A stretch of 59,419 nucleotides of DNA from Synergistaceae bacterium (GCA_031269245.1 JAISZL010000076.1:1-59419); one strand, 5' to 3'. Shown: positions 9,220-18,400, numbered from the stretch's first letter. Made by a program: numbers and translations. The notes: generated by a model from the letters alone, not told the origin.

Positions 9220-10509
9220 GTGATCGACGGGTTCCGGGATGCATTTCGTCTGCCCGATCTCAAAAGGCGGATATTGTTTGTCTTAGGCGCCCTCTTTATC
9301 TACAGGCTCGGAGCGCATATCCCAACGCCCGGAATTGACTCGGAGGCGGTCTCCAGACTCTTCTCGCAGGGCGGGGATATCTTTGGTTTTCTCGACCTCT
9401 TCGCGGGCGGGGCGCTGAGCCGATTCAGCATATTCGCGCTGGGCGTGGCTCCATATATCAACTCCAGCATAGTGATGCAGCTTCTCGTGGTAATATTCCC
9501 CGCACTCGAAAAGCTGCAGAAGGAGGGCGAGGAGGGGCGAAAGAAGATAACCCAGTACACGAGGTTCGGGACTATTTTCTTCGCGTTGGTCCAAGCGATT
9601 GGTATGACGACGTTCCTCAGGAGCCAGGGCATCTTCGCGGGCGGATGGTTGACCGCGATAGTGGTGGTGTTCACCGTCACCACAGGGTCTATAGTGGTCA
9701 TGTGGCTTGGTGAGGTCATGTCGGACCACGGCGTGGGCAACGGCATATCGATGCTGATATACGCCGGCATCGTGGCGAGGCTGCCGCAGGCCGTGTATGA
9801 TACGGCGAGGATGGTCGGCCTTCGCGAGATGAACATACTGACGCTCCTTGTCGCGGCGGTCATGATCGTTTTCGTGGTAGCGGGCTGTGTTTGCCTTCAG
9901 GAGGGGAATCGCAGGCTCCCGGTGCAGTATGCCAAACGCATGGTCGGCAATAAGGTATACGGCGGCCAGAGCACGTTCATACCGCTCAAGGTGAATACGT
10001 CGGGGGTCATCCCGATCATATTCGCGTCGTCGGTGTTGCTTTTTCCGTACACCATCGCCAGTTTTTTCAGCGGCAGGGCGGCAAATGCGATAAGATCGGC
10101 TTTTTCACCGCAGCACATCGTGTATATAGTGCTCTATGTCCTGTTGATCGTGTTCTTTTCGTATTTTTACACGGCCGTCGTGTTCAATCCGACCGACCTG
10201 TCTAACAATATGAAAAAATATGGCGGCTTCATCCTGGGCATCAGGCCCGGCAGGCCGACGACCGAGTACATTGAGCGCGTGATGAACCGAATCACGCTCG
10301 GCGGGGCTGTGGCACTTGCGGTGATAGCGCTTATACCGACTTTCATGTCCGGCGTTCTCAGGATCGGGACGTTCTACTTCGGCGGCACGGCTGTCCTCAT
10401 AGTAGTGGGTGTCGCCTTGGACACCATCCACCAAGTAGAGGGACAGATGCTAATGCGGCACTACGACGGAATACTCAAGCGCCGCAGCAAGAGCGGCGGA
10501 CTTCTGTAG
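9220..10509 (+). CDS. secY: Preprotein translocase subunit SecY
   Basis: SecY is the channel-forming subunit of the SecYEG translocon in the inner membrane. The 429-residue protein has the usual ten hydrophobic segments. It shows RLGAHIPTPGID near the N-terminus and the AKRMVGNKVYGGQSTFIPLK loop, which corresponds to the cytoplasmic ribosome/SecA-binding region. The start is GTG. The gene sits in the standard spc-operon place after rplO and before adk. Confidence 0.97.
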   Translation: MIDGFRDAFRLPDLKRRILFVLGALFIYRLGAHIPTPGIDSEAVSRLFSQGGDIFGFLDLFAGGALSRFSIFALGVAPYINSSIVMQLLVVIFPALEKLQKEGEEGRKKITQYTRFGTIFFALVQAIGMTTFLRSQGIFAGGWLTAIVVVFTVTTGSIVVMWLGEVMSDHGVGNGISMLIYAGIVARLPQAVYDTARMVGLREMNILTLLVAAVMIVFVVAGCVCLQEGNRRLPVQYAKRMVGNKVYGGQSTFIPLKVNTSGVIPIIFASSVLLFPYTIASFFSGRAANAIRSAFSPQHIVYIVLYVLLIVFFSYFYTAVVFNPTDLSNNMKKYGGFILGIRPGRPTTEYIERVMNRITLGGAVALAVIALIPTFMSGVLRIGTFYFGGTAVLIVVGVALDTIHQVEGQMLMRHYDGILKRRSKSGGLL

Positions 10510-10540
10510 AGGAGTTTAATTTATTCCGGGAAGGGGATAT

Positions 10541-11197
10541 ATGGCGATGCGAATAATTCTGATAGGGCCGCCTGGGTCCGGGAAGGGAACTCAGGCGACG
10601 TCAATAAGAGAGAAGCATCCTATAGCACATATATCTACCGGGGATATATTGCGCGAGAACGTCCGCGCGGGCACGGAGCTCGGGCAGACGGCGAAGCGCT
10701 TCATGGACGCCGGGCAGTTAGTGCATGATAATTTGATAATAGCCATGATGCGCGCGCGCCTCGCTGAGGACGACGCGCAAAATGGTTTCATCCTGGACGG
10801 TTTCCCGCGGAACGTCTCGCAGGCGGACGCATTGTCCTCCCTGCTTGACGGCATGTCGCTGCGGCTCGATGCGGCGGTGTTGCTGGAGATATCGGACGAA
10901 ACGGTGGTGAGGCGCCTCACGTGCCGCAGGGTGTGTTCGTCGTGCGGTTCGATCTATAACGCGCTGTCGCACCCACCGAAGGCCAGAGGTGTGTGCGACT
11001 CCTGCGGAGGGCGCGTCGTGCAGCGCGCGGACGACCAGGAATCTGTAATACGCAACAGGCTCGCGGTGTACCACAAGGAGACCGCGCCCCTTGTGGAGTA
11101 CTATGAGAGCAGGGGCATGCTCCGCAGGGTTCCGGCGGATGGGGAATCGAACGCGGCGTTGAAGTATTTAGAGTCCCTGCGGGCAAGTGGGAAATGA
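10541..11197 (+). CDS. adk: Adenylate kinase, zinc-binding LID type
   Basis: The enzyme interconverts ATP + AMP and 2 ADP. The 218-residue protein begins with a P-loop (GPPGSGKGTQ), followed by STGDILR and FILDGFPRN, the AMP- and ATP-site motifs. The LID carries CSSCGSIY and CDSCGG (about residues 130-155), the four-cysteine zinc form. ATGs at 10541 and 10547 are both possible. The last codons overlap the map start. Confidence 0.97.
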   Translation: MAMRIILIGPPGSGKGTQATSIREKHPIAHISTGDILRENVRAGTELGQTAKRFMDAGQLVHDNLIIAMMRARLAEDDAQNGFILDGFPRNVSQADALSSLLDGMSLRLDAAVLLEISDETVVRRLTCRRVCSSCGSIYNALSHPPKARGVCDSCGGRVVQRADDQESVIRNRLAVYHKETAPLVEYYESRGMLRRVPADGESNAALKYLESLRASGK

Positions 11198-11964
11198 TAA
11201 CGCTCAAGAAGCCCGACGAGATAAACAGGATGAGAAAAGCCGGCCGCATCGTCGCCGACGTCCTTATACTGATGGGCGACCTGATCAAGCCTGGGATAGA
11301 CACGCTCTCCCTTGACGAAGCGGCGGAGGACCTGATACTGCGTGCGGGGGCCAAAGCCGCGTTCAAAGGTTACAGAGTAGCCGGGATTCGGCATCCGTTC
11401 CCCGGGGCCATCTGCGTTTCGATCAACGAAGAGGTGGTTCACGGCTCCCCCAGCAGGGAGCGTTTTTTGCGCGAGGGCGACATAGTGAGCGTGGATGTAG
11501 GAGCCGTGATAGACGGTTACTATGGTGATGCGGCCCGCACTTTCCCGGTGGGCGGGATCAGCCCTGAGAGGCAGTTCCTGCTAGACGTGACTTATAAGGC
11601 GCTTCACGCCGGTATTGACCAGGTGGCGCCGGGCAGTACTATCGGCGATATCGGCCACGCCATAGAGACGTGGACCCTGGGGCAGGGATGCGGTCTCGTG
11701 CGGGACTATGCCGGGCATGGGATCGGCAGGCGGCTTCATGAGGCGCCCCAGGTGCCGAACCACGGCCGCCCTAACAACGGGTTGACTTTGAAATCCGGCA
11801 TGACTTTCTGCATAGAGCCAATGGTCATGAGCGGCGCTGAGCCGGTGAAGAGCTTGTCGGACGGTTGGACGGTCGTCACTGAGGATGGTTCCGACGCCGC
11901 GCACTTCGAGCACGCGCTGCTCGTCACCGGGGATGGCGCGGAAATACTGACGCCATGGGAATGA
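11194..11964 (+). CDS. map: Methionine aminopeptidase, type I
   Basis: This enzyme removes the initiator methionine from nascent proteins. The 256-residue protein carries all five metal ligands of the family at D101, D112, H175, E208 and E239 (DVGAVIDGYYGDAARTF, AGHGIGRRLHEAP, CIEPMV and HFEHALLVT). The start overlaps adk by four bases and the end overlaps the next gene, so the three are probably translationally coupled. Confidence 0.97.
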   Translation: MITLKKPDEINRMRKAGRIVADVLILMGDLIKPGIDTLSLDEAAEDLILRAGAKAAFKGYRVAGIRHPFPGAICVSINEEVVHGSPSRERFLREGDIVSVDVGAVIDGYYGDAARTFPVGGISPERQFLLDVTYKALHAGIDQVAPGSTIGDIGHAIETWTLGQGCGLVRDYAGHGIGRRLHEAPQVPNHGRPNNGLTLKSGMTFCIEPMVMSGAEPVKSLSDGWTVVTEDGSDAAHFEHALLVTGDGAEILTPWE

Positions 11965-12254
11965 GTTGCGGCAACGGCGAAGCGTTCCCCCTGGGCGGTT
12001 TGGTTGTTGTAAAGCGAGGAAAACATGTAGGCTCCGTTTTTGTTGTAGTCGGGATTGATGAAAAACAGGAAAAAAATGGTAGAATCCTGATTGCCGACGG
12101 CAGGAAGATTTCCGCAGCTCGGCCAAAACGGAAGAATTCGCGTCACGTTGAGGCGACGGGTATAGTTTCCGACCTGGTCAGGCAACGACTTGCAGGGGGA
12201 AAATTTCTTGACGATGGATGGCTTTCTGAGGTTATCTATCGTCTTAAAAGTTGA
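11955..12254 (+). CDS. KOW-domain (L14e-like) RNA-binding protein
   Basis: This 99-residue basic protein has a KOW-type beta-barrel start (GGLVVVKRGKHVGSVFVVVG, about residues 13-32) and a lysine/arginine-rich middle (ISAARPKRKNSRHVEATG). It resembles the L14e/L6e/L27e-like KOW proteins encoded between map and infA in many Firmicutes and related phyla. Their role is not settled; ribosome association is inferred from context. ATGs at 11955 and 11961 both overlap the end of map. Confidence 0.8.
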   Translation: MGMSCGNGEAFPLGGLVVVKRGKHVGSVFVVVGIDEKQEKNGRILIADGRKISAARPKRKNSRHVEATGIVSDLVRQRLAGGKFLDDGWLSEVIYRLKS

Positions 12255-12293
12255 GATTTCGCAGCTTATTTTCAAGGAGGTTGGTCTGTTCGT

Positions 12294-12512
12294 ATGGCGA
12301 AGGACGATGTCATAGAGGTAAAGGGCAAGGTGGTCGAACCCCTGCCGAACGCGATGTTCAGGGTGGAGCTGGAGAACGGGCACAAGGTTCTGGCTCACGT
12401 ATCGGGGAAGATGAGGATGCACTTCATTCGCATTCTTCCCGGCGATAGGGTTCTGATTCAGCTTACGCCATACGATCTTACGCGAGGCAGAATAGTTTAC
12501 AGATATAAGTGA
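12294..12512 (+). CDS. infA: Translation initiation factor IF-1
   Basis: IF-1 occupies the 30S A site during initiation. The 72-residue protein is an OB-fold of standard length, with [19 protein letters not shown] and [27 protein letters not shown] lies about twelve bases before the ATG. Confidence 0.98.
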   Translation: MAKDDVIEVKGKVVEPLPNAMFRVELENGHKVLAHVSGKMRMHFIRILPGDRVLIQLTPYDLTRGRIVYRYK

Positions 12513-12566
12513 TATGAATAGGACGCAATATCATTTTTTTCAAGCGGCAGGGAGGATGTCAGCATA

Positions 12567-12692
12567 ATGAAGGTAAGGCCGTCGGTCAAAACCGTTTGCG
12601 AATATTGCAGGATAATCAAAAGGCACGGAGTGGTCCGCGTCATCTGCAGCAGGAACCCAAGACATAAACAGCGCCAGGGCGCGAGGAGGTAG
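12567..12692 (+). CDS. rpmJ: 50S ribosomal protein L36
   Basis: This short frame of 41 codons encodes [20 protein letters not shown] and ends in [10 protein letters not shown]. The zinc ligands C11, C14, C27 and H33 (CEYC, CSRNPRH) are all present. L36 is the smallest 50S protein. It lies between infA and rpsM as in most bacteria. GGGAGG lies upstream of the ATG. Confidence 0.96.
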   Translation: MKVRPSVKTVCEYCRIIKRHGVVRVICSRNPRHKQRQGARR

Positions 12693-12698
12693 CGTTAT

Positions 12699-13076
12699 AT
12701 GGCACGCATCGCAGGAGTGGATCTGCCAAGGGAAAAAAGGATCGAGATAGGGCTCACGTATATTTTTGGCGTCGGCCTCTCCTCGTCCAGGAAGATATTG
12801 GCTCAGACCGGGATCAATCCCGACACCAGGGTCAAGAACCTCACGGACGACGAAGCCCAGAGGCTGCGCGCGGAGCTTGAGAACAATTACAAGGTCGAGG
12901 GTGACCTGCGCAGGGAGATCAGCATGAATATCAAACGCCTTATGGACATAGGGTGTTATCGCGGCATCAGGCATCGTCTCGGCCTTCCCGTCCGCGGGCA
13001 GCACACGAAGACGAACGCCCGCACGCGCAAGGGACCCAAGCGCACCGTCGCCGGGAAGAAGAAGGCTGCCAAGTAA
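12699..13076 (+). CDS. rpsM: 30S ribosomal protein S13
   Basis: S13 contacts the 50S subunit and P-site tRNA from the 30S head. The 125-residue protein starts [20 protein letters not shown] and ends in the basic [20 protein letters not shown] tail. The GAGGAGG ribosome binding site lies inside the end of rpmJ. Confidence 0.97.
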   Translation: MARIAGVDLPREKRIEIGLTYIFGVGLSSSRKILAQTGINPDTRVKNLTDDEAQRLRAELENNYKVEGDLRREISMNIKRLMDIGCYRGIRHRLGLPVRGQHTKTNARTRKGPKRTVAGKKKAAK

Positions 13077-13115
13077 TCCGGTCTTTTCGAGGCAATAACA
13101 AGGAGGAATAATCAG

Positions 13116-13508
13116 GTGGCAAAAAGAGTGCAGCGCAGGGGTAAAAAGAAGGAAAAGAAACACGTAGCTTACGGCGTGGCTCACATTTACTCCACGTTCA
13201 ACAATACGATAGTGACCCTCACCGACAAGCAGGGCAATGCGCTGTCGTGGGCGTCCGGCGGGAACGTGGGTTTCAAGGGCACTAGGAAGTCGACTCCTTA
13301 CGCGGCTCAGATGTCCGCGGCTCAGGCGGCTAAAATGGCTCAGGATCACGGCGTCGTGGAAATAGACGTCGTGGTTAGGGGGCCTGGGCCGGGGCGCGAG
13401 TCGGCAATCCGCTCGCTTCAGACCGCGGGCCTTCAGGTGAACGTCATACAGGATGCGACACCAATTCCACACAACGGTTGTCGTCCTCCAAAGAGGCGTC
13501 GCGTATAG
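13116..13508 (+). CDS. rpsK: 30S ribosomal protein S11
   Basis: S11 forms part of the 30S platform. The 130-residue protein has the [20 protein letters not shown] core and ends [20 protein letters not shown], both diagnostic. The start is GTG after AAGGAGG. In most gene orders rpsD comes next; here rpoA follows directly. Confidence 0.97.
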   Translation: MAKRVQRRGKKKEKKHVAYGVAHIYSTFNNTIVTLTDKQGNALSWASGGNVGFKGTRKSTPYAAQMSAAQAAKMAQDHGVVEIDVVVRGPGPGRESAIRSLQTAGLQVNVIQDATPIPHNGCRPPKRRRV

Positions 13509-13517
13509 TCGTTTTTT

Positions 13518-13538
13518 CGCCGGCAACAGGGCCCGGCG
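13518..13538 (+). other. Small GC hairpin between rpsK and rpoA
   Basis: A perfect 6-bp inverted repeat (CGCCGG / CCGGCG) with a nine-base loop lies in the 61-bp gap before the rpoA start and is followed by CTTTTAG. It could reduce read-through slightly or act in the rpoA leader. The T-run is too short for a convincing terminator, and rpoA is expected to be co-transcribed. Confidence 0.35.
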
Positions 13539-13569
13539 CTTTTAGTGCACTTTGAAAGGTGGGGGAACT

Positions 13570-14598
13570 TTGGATCACGCCCGCTATGAAATTATAGTAG
13601 AGGAAAGCACTCCTTCCTATGGCAGGATCGTTATCGAGCCTCTGGAGAGGGGCTATGGGGTGACGCTCGGCAACTCCCTGCGGAGAGTACTGCTCTCCTC
13701 GATTTCGGGGGCAGCAATCACGGCGATCCGCGTGGATGGAGTTCTGCATGAGTTTACGACCGTGCCCGGCGTCAAAGAGGACATGATAGAGCTTCTCATG
13801 AACGTCAAGCACGTCCCGGTGAGATCTTACTCCTCGGAGTTCAGGATACTGCACCTGGAGACGGAGGGGCCGAAGATCGTGACCGCCTCCGACATACAGC
13901 CCGACAGCGAGGTGGAATTCCCCGATCCGGATGCGGTGATATGCCATCTTGGAGCGGATTCCAAGCTGTCGATGGATTTTTACATCGAAGCCGGCACGGG
14001 GTACGCGTCTTTGGACAGGCCGAGGCCGGTGTATCTCCCGGTCGACGCGCTTTTGGTGGACGCCATATTCTCGCCGGCCAAGCGCGTCAAGTACGACGTG
14101 CAGGACAAACGGATGGGACAGAGGACGGACTACGACAGCCTCGTCCTCGAGCTGTGGACGAACGGGGTGGTGTGCCCGGAGGATGCGGTGCGGGAGGCTG
14201 CGGTCATACTCAGGGATTACTTCCTCAACATCGCGCTGGCCGTGTCCCCGGACCATCCCGATATGCACATGGATATAAAGGGGCAGGATATCGTCAAGCT
14301 GCCCGAAAAGGCAGGGCTTGGGGAATCCGCCGCCAAGAACTTCATGAGGCTGGGGGACAATCCGGCGTATGGAAGGCCGGTCAGGGACCTCGAACTCTCG
14401 GTGCGCAGCGAGAATTGTCTCATGCGCGGCGGCGTTCACTATATCGGCGAGCTCGTCTCACGCTCGCGCGCGGATCTGCTCAAAATCCGCAACCTTGGGA
14501 AAATTTCGCTCCGCGAAATAGAGGAGAAGCTGACCAAGTTCGACCTCTCTCTCTCCGGCGAAATCGAGGACGACACTGAGGACGGTTTTTACAAGTAA
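13570..14598 (+). CDS. rpoA: RNA polymerase subunit alpha
   Basis: Alpha dimerises to start core assembly and contacts promoters and activators. The N-terminal domain (about residues 1-230) shows GYGVTLGNSLRRVLLSSISG. The C-terminal domain (about 260-320) shows IGELVSRSRADLLKIRNLG. A TTG at 13552 is in frame, but AAAGGTGGGG sits just before the TTG at 13570, giving MDHARYEIIVEES as the likely start and 342 residues. Confidence 0.95.
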   Translation: MDHARYEIIVEESTPSYGRIVIEPLERGYGVTLGNSLRRVLLSSISGAAITAIRVDGVLHEFTTVPGVKEDMIELLMNVKHVPVRSYSSEFRILHLETEGPKIVTASDIQPDSEVEFPDPDAVICHLGADSKLSMDFYIEAGTGYASLDRPRPVYLPVDALLVDAIFSPAKRVKYDVQDKRMGQRTDYDSLVLELWTNGVVCPEDAVREAAVILRDYFLNIALAVSPDHPDMHMDIKGQDIVKLPEKAGLGESAAKNFMRLGDNPAYGRPVRDLELSVRSENCLMRGGVHYIGELVSRSRADLLKIRNLGKISLREIEEKLTKFDLSLSGEIEDDTEDGFYK

Positions 14599-14602
14599 TT
14601 CA

Positions 14603-14730
14603 TTTCAAATCAACTCTTAATGGACGAGTTGATTTGAAAAAACCTCAACACTTCGTGTTGGGCGCAACATTACGTTGCGTGATTCCGATTCTGAATCAAA
14701 TTACAGTCCGTTTGATGTTAGAATCGGAAT
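14603..14730 (+). repeat. Row of hairpins between rpoA and rplQ
   Basis: Four inverted repeats lie end to end in this gap. The first is a perfect 14-bp stem at 14603-14616/14626-14639 with a nine-base loop. The second is CAACAC/GTGTTG at 14646-14660. The third is CGCAAC/GTTGCG at 14663-14679. The fourth is an 11-bp stem at 14682-14692/14720-14730 that encloses a nested 6-bp stem. Together they fill almost the whole 162-bp gap. They could be a repetitive palindromic element, or an mRNA structure that separates expression of rpoA and rplQ. Neither role can be told from sequence alone. Confidence 0.75.
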
Positions 14731-14760
14731 AAGACAATATAAGCAAAGGGGCAAACTAGG

Positions 14761-15114
14761 ATGAGACATCGCATGAACTTGAGGCGTCTTGGACGCTATG
14801 GCTCGCACAGGCGCGCTATGTTGGGCAACCTGGCTGCCAGCCTGTTTGTGGAGGGAAGCATCGTAACCACGGTCACGCGCGCGAAGGAGCTGAGGCGCGT
14901 GGCTGAAAAGTTGATCACAAAGGCAAAATCGGGCACACTTGCCGACCGCCGGTTGGTTATCGCGCGGATGCCGCACAAGGCCGCGGTCACGACTCTCTTT
15001 AACGACCTCGCTCCTCGCTATTCGGAGAGGAACGGCGGGTACACGAGAATAGTCAAAATAGGGAATAGGGTCGGAGACGCATCTCCGATGGCGGTCATAC
15101 AGCTGGTAGAGTAG
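14761..15114 (+). CDS. rplQ: 50S ribosomal protein L17
   Basis: L17 closes the alpha-operon. The 117-residue protein has [20 protein letters not shown] and the [20 protein letters not shown] segment of the family. It is separated from rpoA by an unusually structured gap. The EcfA1 gene starts five bases after its stop. Confidence 0.97.
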   Translation: MRHRMNLRRLGRYGSHRRAMLGNLAASLFVEGSIVTTVTRAKELRRVAEKLITKAKSGTLADRRLVIARMPHKAAVTTLFNDLAPRYSERNGGYTRIVKIGNRVGDASPMAVIQLVE

Positions 15115-15118
15115 CCTG

Positions 15119-15940
15119 ATGGATCAAAAATCCATGTTCTCCATCCGCGCGGCGGCGTACTCATATTCGGAGTCAGGCACGCCGGCGCTGGATGGAGTCG
15201 ATCTTGAGATTGAACAAGGAGAATGGGTTGCCCTCGTAGGAGCGAACGGTTCCGGGAAGTCCACGCTTGCGAAAATTTGCAACGCCCTGCTCGCACCGAC
15301 GCAGGGCACTTGTTTTGTGATGGGGCTTGACGCCTCCGATCCGCAAAACACGAGCGCCATCAGGCAAAACGTCGCGCTCGTCTTTCAAAATCCGGAGGAT
15401 CAGATAGTGGCCAGCATAGTCGAGGAGGATGTGGCGTTCGGCCCTGAAAACCTCGGCCTGCCGCCCGACGAGATAAGGCGGAGGGTGGACCGCGCGCTTC
15501 TCCTGACCGATTTGGAGCTGTACAGGGCACGGGGCTCGTACTCGCTCTCGGGCGGCCAGAAGCAGAGGCTGGCGCTCGCCGGGGCTCTGGCGCTCGAGCC
15601 GGACGCGCTGCTGTTGGACGAATCCACCTCCATGCTGGATCCGGAGGGACGGGACTCGTTCCTCTCGTGTCTGGGCGAGCTCAATCGTAGGGGCATGACG
15701 ATCCTTCAGATCACGCACAGAATGGAGGAGGCGGCCCTGGCCGGGCGCATCGTGGTAATGGAGTCCGGGCGCGTCGCGTGGGATGGCCCGCCGCCGGATT
15801 TTTTCGACGGCGGGTACCTGAGGTGGAGTTTCGAGGAGCCGCCGGAGATGGCCCTCCATCACGCGCTGCTGACCAGGGGCCTCATCCCTCAGGGGACCAA
15901 GCCTGGCGTGGAGGACATGCTGGAGGCCCTATGCCTATAG
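15119..15940 (+). CDS. ecfA1: ECF transporter ATPase EcfA1 (CbiO-type)
   Basis: This is an ATP-binding subunit of an energy-coupling factor importer for vitamins or metals. In the 273 residues I see the Walker A GANGSGKST, the Q-loop QNPEDQ, the signature SLSGGQKQRLALAGALA, Walker B LLLDEST and the switch THRMEEA. Immediate proximity to rplQ and a shared module with ecfA2, ecfT and truA is a common arrangement in Firmicutes-like genomes. The substrate-binding S components are not in this window, so the cargo is unknown. Confidence 0.94.
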   Translation: MDQKSMFSIRAAAYSYSESGTPALDGVDLEIEQGEWVALVGANGSGKSTLAKICNALLAPTQGTCFVMGLDASDPQNTSAIRQNVALVFQNPEDQIVASIVEEDVAFGPENLGLPPDEIRRRVDRALLLTDLELYRARGSYSLSGGQKQRLALAGALALEPDALLLDESTSMLDPEGRDSFLSCLGELNRRGMTILQITHRMEEAALAGRIVVMESGRVAWDGPPPDFFDGGYLRWSFEEPPEMALHHALLTRGLIPQGTKPGVEDMLEALCL

Positions 15941-16791
15941 TGGCCGACAACATAAGCTACGCGTACAACGTTGGCACGAGCGCGGAGAGCGTGGCTCTCC
16001 GCGGCGTGTCCTTCACCGTCGAGCGGGGTGAGTGGGTCTCCGTAGTCGGGCACACGGGCAGCGGCAAGTCGACACTCGCGCAGCACCTGAACCTGCTCTT
16101 GACCCCGCGATCCGGCTCCGTATCGATCGACGGCGCGGAGGCGAAGCCCGGGTCTGGCGAGAGCCGCGTTGCGCGGCGCAGGGTCGGGCTGGTCTTTCAG
16201 TACCCCGAGACTCAGTTCTTCGCGGAGACGGTGCGCGCGGAGATAGAGTTCGCGCCGTCCAACTGGGGTGTCTCGGGGGGCGCGCTCAAAGCGTGCGTGG
16301 ACGAAGCGGTCTCGGCGTCGGGTTTGGACCCGGCTCTGCTCGAGAGCAACCCGTTCGCGCTCTCCGGCGGGCAGAGGAGGCGAGTGGCGATCGCGTCCGT
16401 GATCGCCATGAGGCCGGACTATCTCGTGCTCGACGAGCCGACCGCGGGGCTTGACGCCGCTGGGATCCGCGAGCTGATCCAGTTTTTGTCCGGTGTGCGC
16501 GACGCGGGGCTGGGGGTGGTTCAGGTCACGCACGACTTGAGGAGCGCTCTGTCGTACAGCGACAGGATACTCGTGCTTGAGAACGGCTCGCGCGTGGTCT
16601 CCGGGACGCCGGAGTTCGTGGCACGGCACATAATCGACAATCCCGTGAGGGGGCTCGTGATCCCCCCGGTGGTGCGATTCGCGGACGCGCTGCGAAAAAA
16701 GGGCATGAACGTGCCGCTTATATGCGAGGTCGATGAGATGGTTAGGGCAATTGGGATTTACAAGGAGCGGAACAAAAAATGCGGTTCATGA
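15931..16791 (+). CDS. ecfA2: ECF transporter ATPase EcfA2
   Basis: This is the second ATPase of the ECF module, 286 residues. It has GHTGSGKST (Walker A), QYPETQ (Q-loop), ALSGGQRRRVAIASV (signature), YLVLDEPTAGLD (Walker B) and VTHDL (switch). The ATG at 15931 overlaps the end of ecfA1 by ten bases. The same frame is open further upstream inside ecfA1, but that part is not coding. Confidence 0.94.
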   Translation: MPIVADNISYAYNVGTSAESVALRGVSFTVERGEWVSVVGHTGSGKSTLAQHLNLLLTPRSGSVSIDGAEAKPGSGESRVARRRVGLVFQYPETQFFAETVRAEIEFAPSNWGVSGGALKACVDEAVSASGLDPALLESNPFALSGGQRRRVAIASVIAMRPDYLVLDEPTAGLDAAGIRELIQFLSGVRDAGLGVVQVTHDLRSALSYSDRILVLENGSRVVSGTPEFVARHIIDNPVRGLVIPPVVRFADALRKKGMNVPLICEVDEMVRAIGIYKERNKKCGS

Positions 16792-17618
16792 GCGCTCCAT
16801 CCATAGGGCAGTTCATCCCGGGGGAGTCCTTCATACACGGTCTTGACCCCAGGTGCAAGATAGTAGCCACAGTCATACTCATGACCGGGCTCTTCATGGC
16901 GAGCGGCATTCCGGATTTTCTCCTGTGGTTCTGCCTCCTCCTCCTCTGCTCCGCGCTGTCCGGAATAAAGTTGGGGGTGATCCTGCGCTCGGGCCGCCCC
17001 GTGTTGTTCCTGGTCCTCGTCACGGTTGTGATGAACCTCCTCTGGACCCCGGGCACGGAGCTGGCGAGGCTAGGACCGCTGCGAATAACTCGGGAGGGGG
17101 TGCTGCTGGCCAGCTCCATGGGGCTCAGGCTTCTCTTCCTGGTCATATTCGCGGGGATGCTCATGATGACGACCAGCCCAATGGCGTTCTCCGACGGTCT
17201 CGAACGCATCATGTCCCCCCTGTCGCTGCTGCGCTTCCCGACCTCCGAGATGGCGATGATGATGACGATCGCGCTCAGGTTCATACCCACCCTCTTCGAG
17301 GAGACGGACCGAATCCTAAAGGCTCAGATATCGCGCGGCGCCGATTTCGAGAGCGGCGGCATCCTGCGCCGAGCCAGGAGCTTCATACCCATCCTGGTGC
17401 CGCTCTTTGTCCTCGTCTTTCAGAGGGCGGAGAACCTGGCTGTGGCGATGGAGTCGAGGTGCTATGTCCCTGGGGCGCGCCGGTCGAGGATGAACCCGCT
17501 CAAGTGGCGGGGAAGGGACTCGTCGGCACTGGCGGGCCTCGCGCTGTTCGTCGTCTTCGCGATATTCTGCGATCGATATCTTTTCAAAGCGATCCTGGCA
17601 TGGCTCGCTATGCGATAG
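16779..17618 (+). CDS. ecfT: ECF transporter transmembrane subunit EcfT
   Basis: EcfT couples the two ATPases to exchangeable S components in the membrane. The 279-residue protein has several hydrophobic segments and the two short coupling helices near residues 185 and 225, seen as QISRGADFE and AMESRCYVPGARRS. It overlaps ecfA2 by 13 bases and truA by 19 bases. Confidence 0.93.
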   Translation: MRFMSAPSIGQFIPGESFIHGLDPRCKIVATVILMTGLFMASGIPDFLLWFCLLLLCSALSGIKLGVILRSGRPVLFLVLVTVVMNLLWTPGTELARLGPLRITREGVLLASSMGLRLLFLVIFAGMLMMTTSPMAFSDGLERIMSPLSLLRFPTSEMAMMMTIALRFIPTLFEETDRILKAQISRGADFESGGILRRARSFIPILVPLFVLVFQRAENLAVAMESRCYVPGARRSRMNPLKWRGRDSSALAGLALFVVFAIFCDRYLFKAILAWLAMR

Positions 17619-18400
17619 AGCTGTCTTACGACGGGACCGGTTACAGCGGCTGGCAGTCCCAGCCCGGAGGCGCGGGCGTGCAGGACGCGGTTGAGCGCGC
17701 GTTCGCCGAGCTTGGCGAGCGCGTCCGGGTCGCGGGCGCTGGGCGCACCGACGCCGGGGTCCATGCGCGCGCTCAGGTGGCGCACGCCGATCTCTCGAGG
17801 GAATGGGACCCGGGGAGGCTGGCCGCGGGCCTAAACTCCAAGCTACCGCCGTCCGTCGTCTGCATGGACGCGGCGCGGGTCGGTGAGTATTTCCACGCGA
17901 GGAGGAGCGCCGTCTTAAGGGAGTATCGATACTTCATCTGGAACGCCCCGGCCTGCTACCCTCATATCAGGCCGTATGTCCTCTGGCTGCGGGGCGGCCG
18001 CTATGACTGGCAGAGGGCCATAAGCGCCGCCGGCATGTTCGCCGGCACGCACGACTTCAGGGCGTTTTGCCGCACGAAGGACTGTCCCGGCAACACCGCA
18101 AGGACCGTGTCGCGCTCAAAACTGTCGCGCCGCGGCCCTCTTCTGGTCTTCAGCATAGCGGCGAACTCGTACCTCACGAACATGATCAGGATAGCTATCG
18201 GGAACCTGCTGGAGATAGCCTCCGGCAGGCGCGGCGAGAATTGGCTGCGCGATCTGCTGGACGGAGCCGGCCGCCGCGCGAGCGCTCGCACCGTTCCCCC
18301 ATCCGGCCTGTTCTTCTGGAGGGTCGATTATCCGGTTGAAGTTTTCAGGAGAGGCTGGGGATCGCGAGCGGCGGCCGCTCCTCCTCCAATTCGCCCTTGA
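17600..18400 (+). CDS. truA: tRNA pseudouridine(38-40) synthase
   Basis: TruA isomerises uridines 38-40 in the anticodon arm. The 266-residue protein starts MARYAIELSYDGTGYSGWQS and has the catalytic aspartate in GAGRTDAGVHARAQ. The middle contains FHARRSAVLREYRY and GTHDFRAF. The ATG lies inside the end of ecfT. The last 56 bases overlap the 3' end of the oppositely oriented oxidoreductase gene, and the final residues (RAAAAPPPIRP) are probably a low-constraint tail. Confidence 0.93.
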   Translation: MARYAIELSYDGTGYSGWQSQPGGAGVQDAVERAFAELGERVRVAGAGRTDAGVHARAQVAHADLSREWDPGRLAAGLNSKLPPSVVCMDAARVGEYFHARRSAVLREYRYFIWNAPACYPHIRPYVLWLRGGRYDWQRAISAAGMFAGTHDFRAFCRTKDCPGNTARTVSRSKLSRRGPLLVFSIAANSYLTNMIRIAIGNLLEIASGRRGENWLRDLLDGAGRRASARTVPPSGLFFWRVDYPVEVFRRGWGSRAAAAPPPIRP

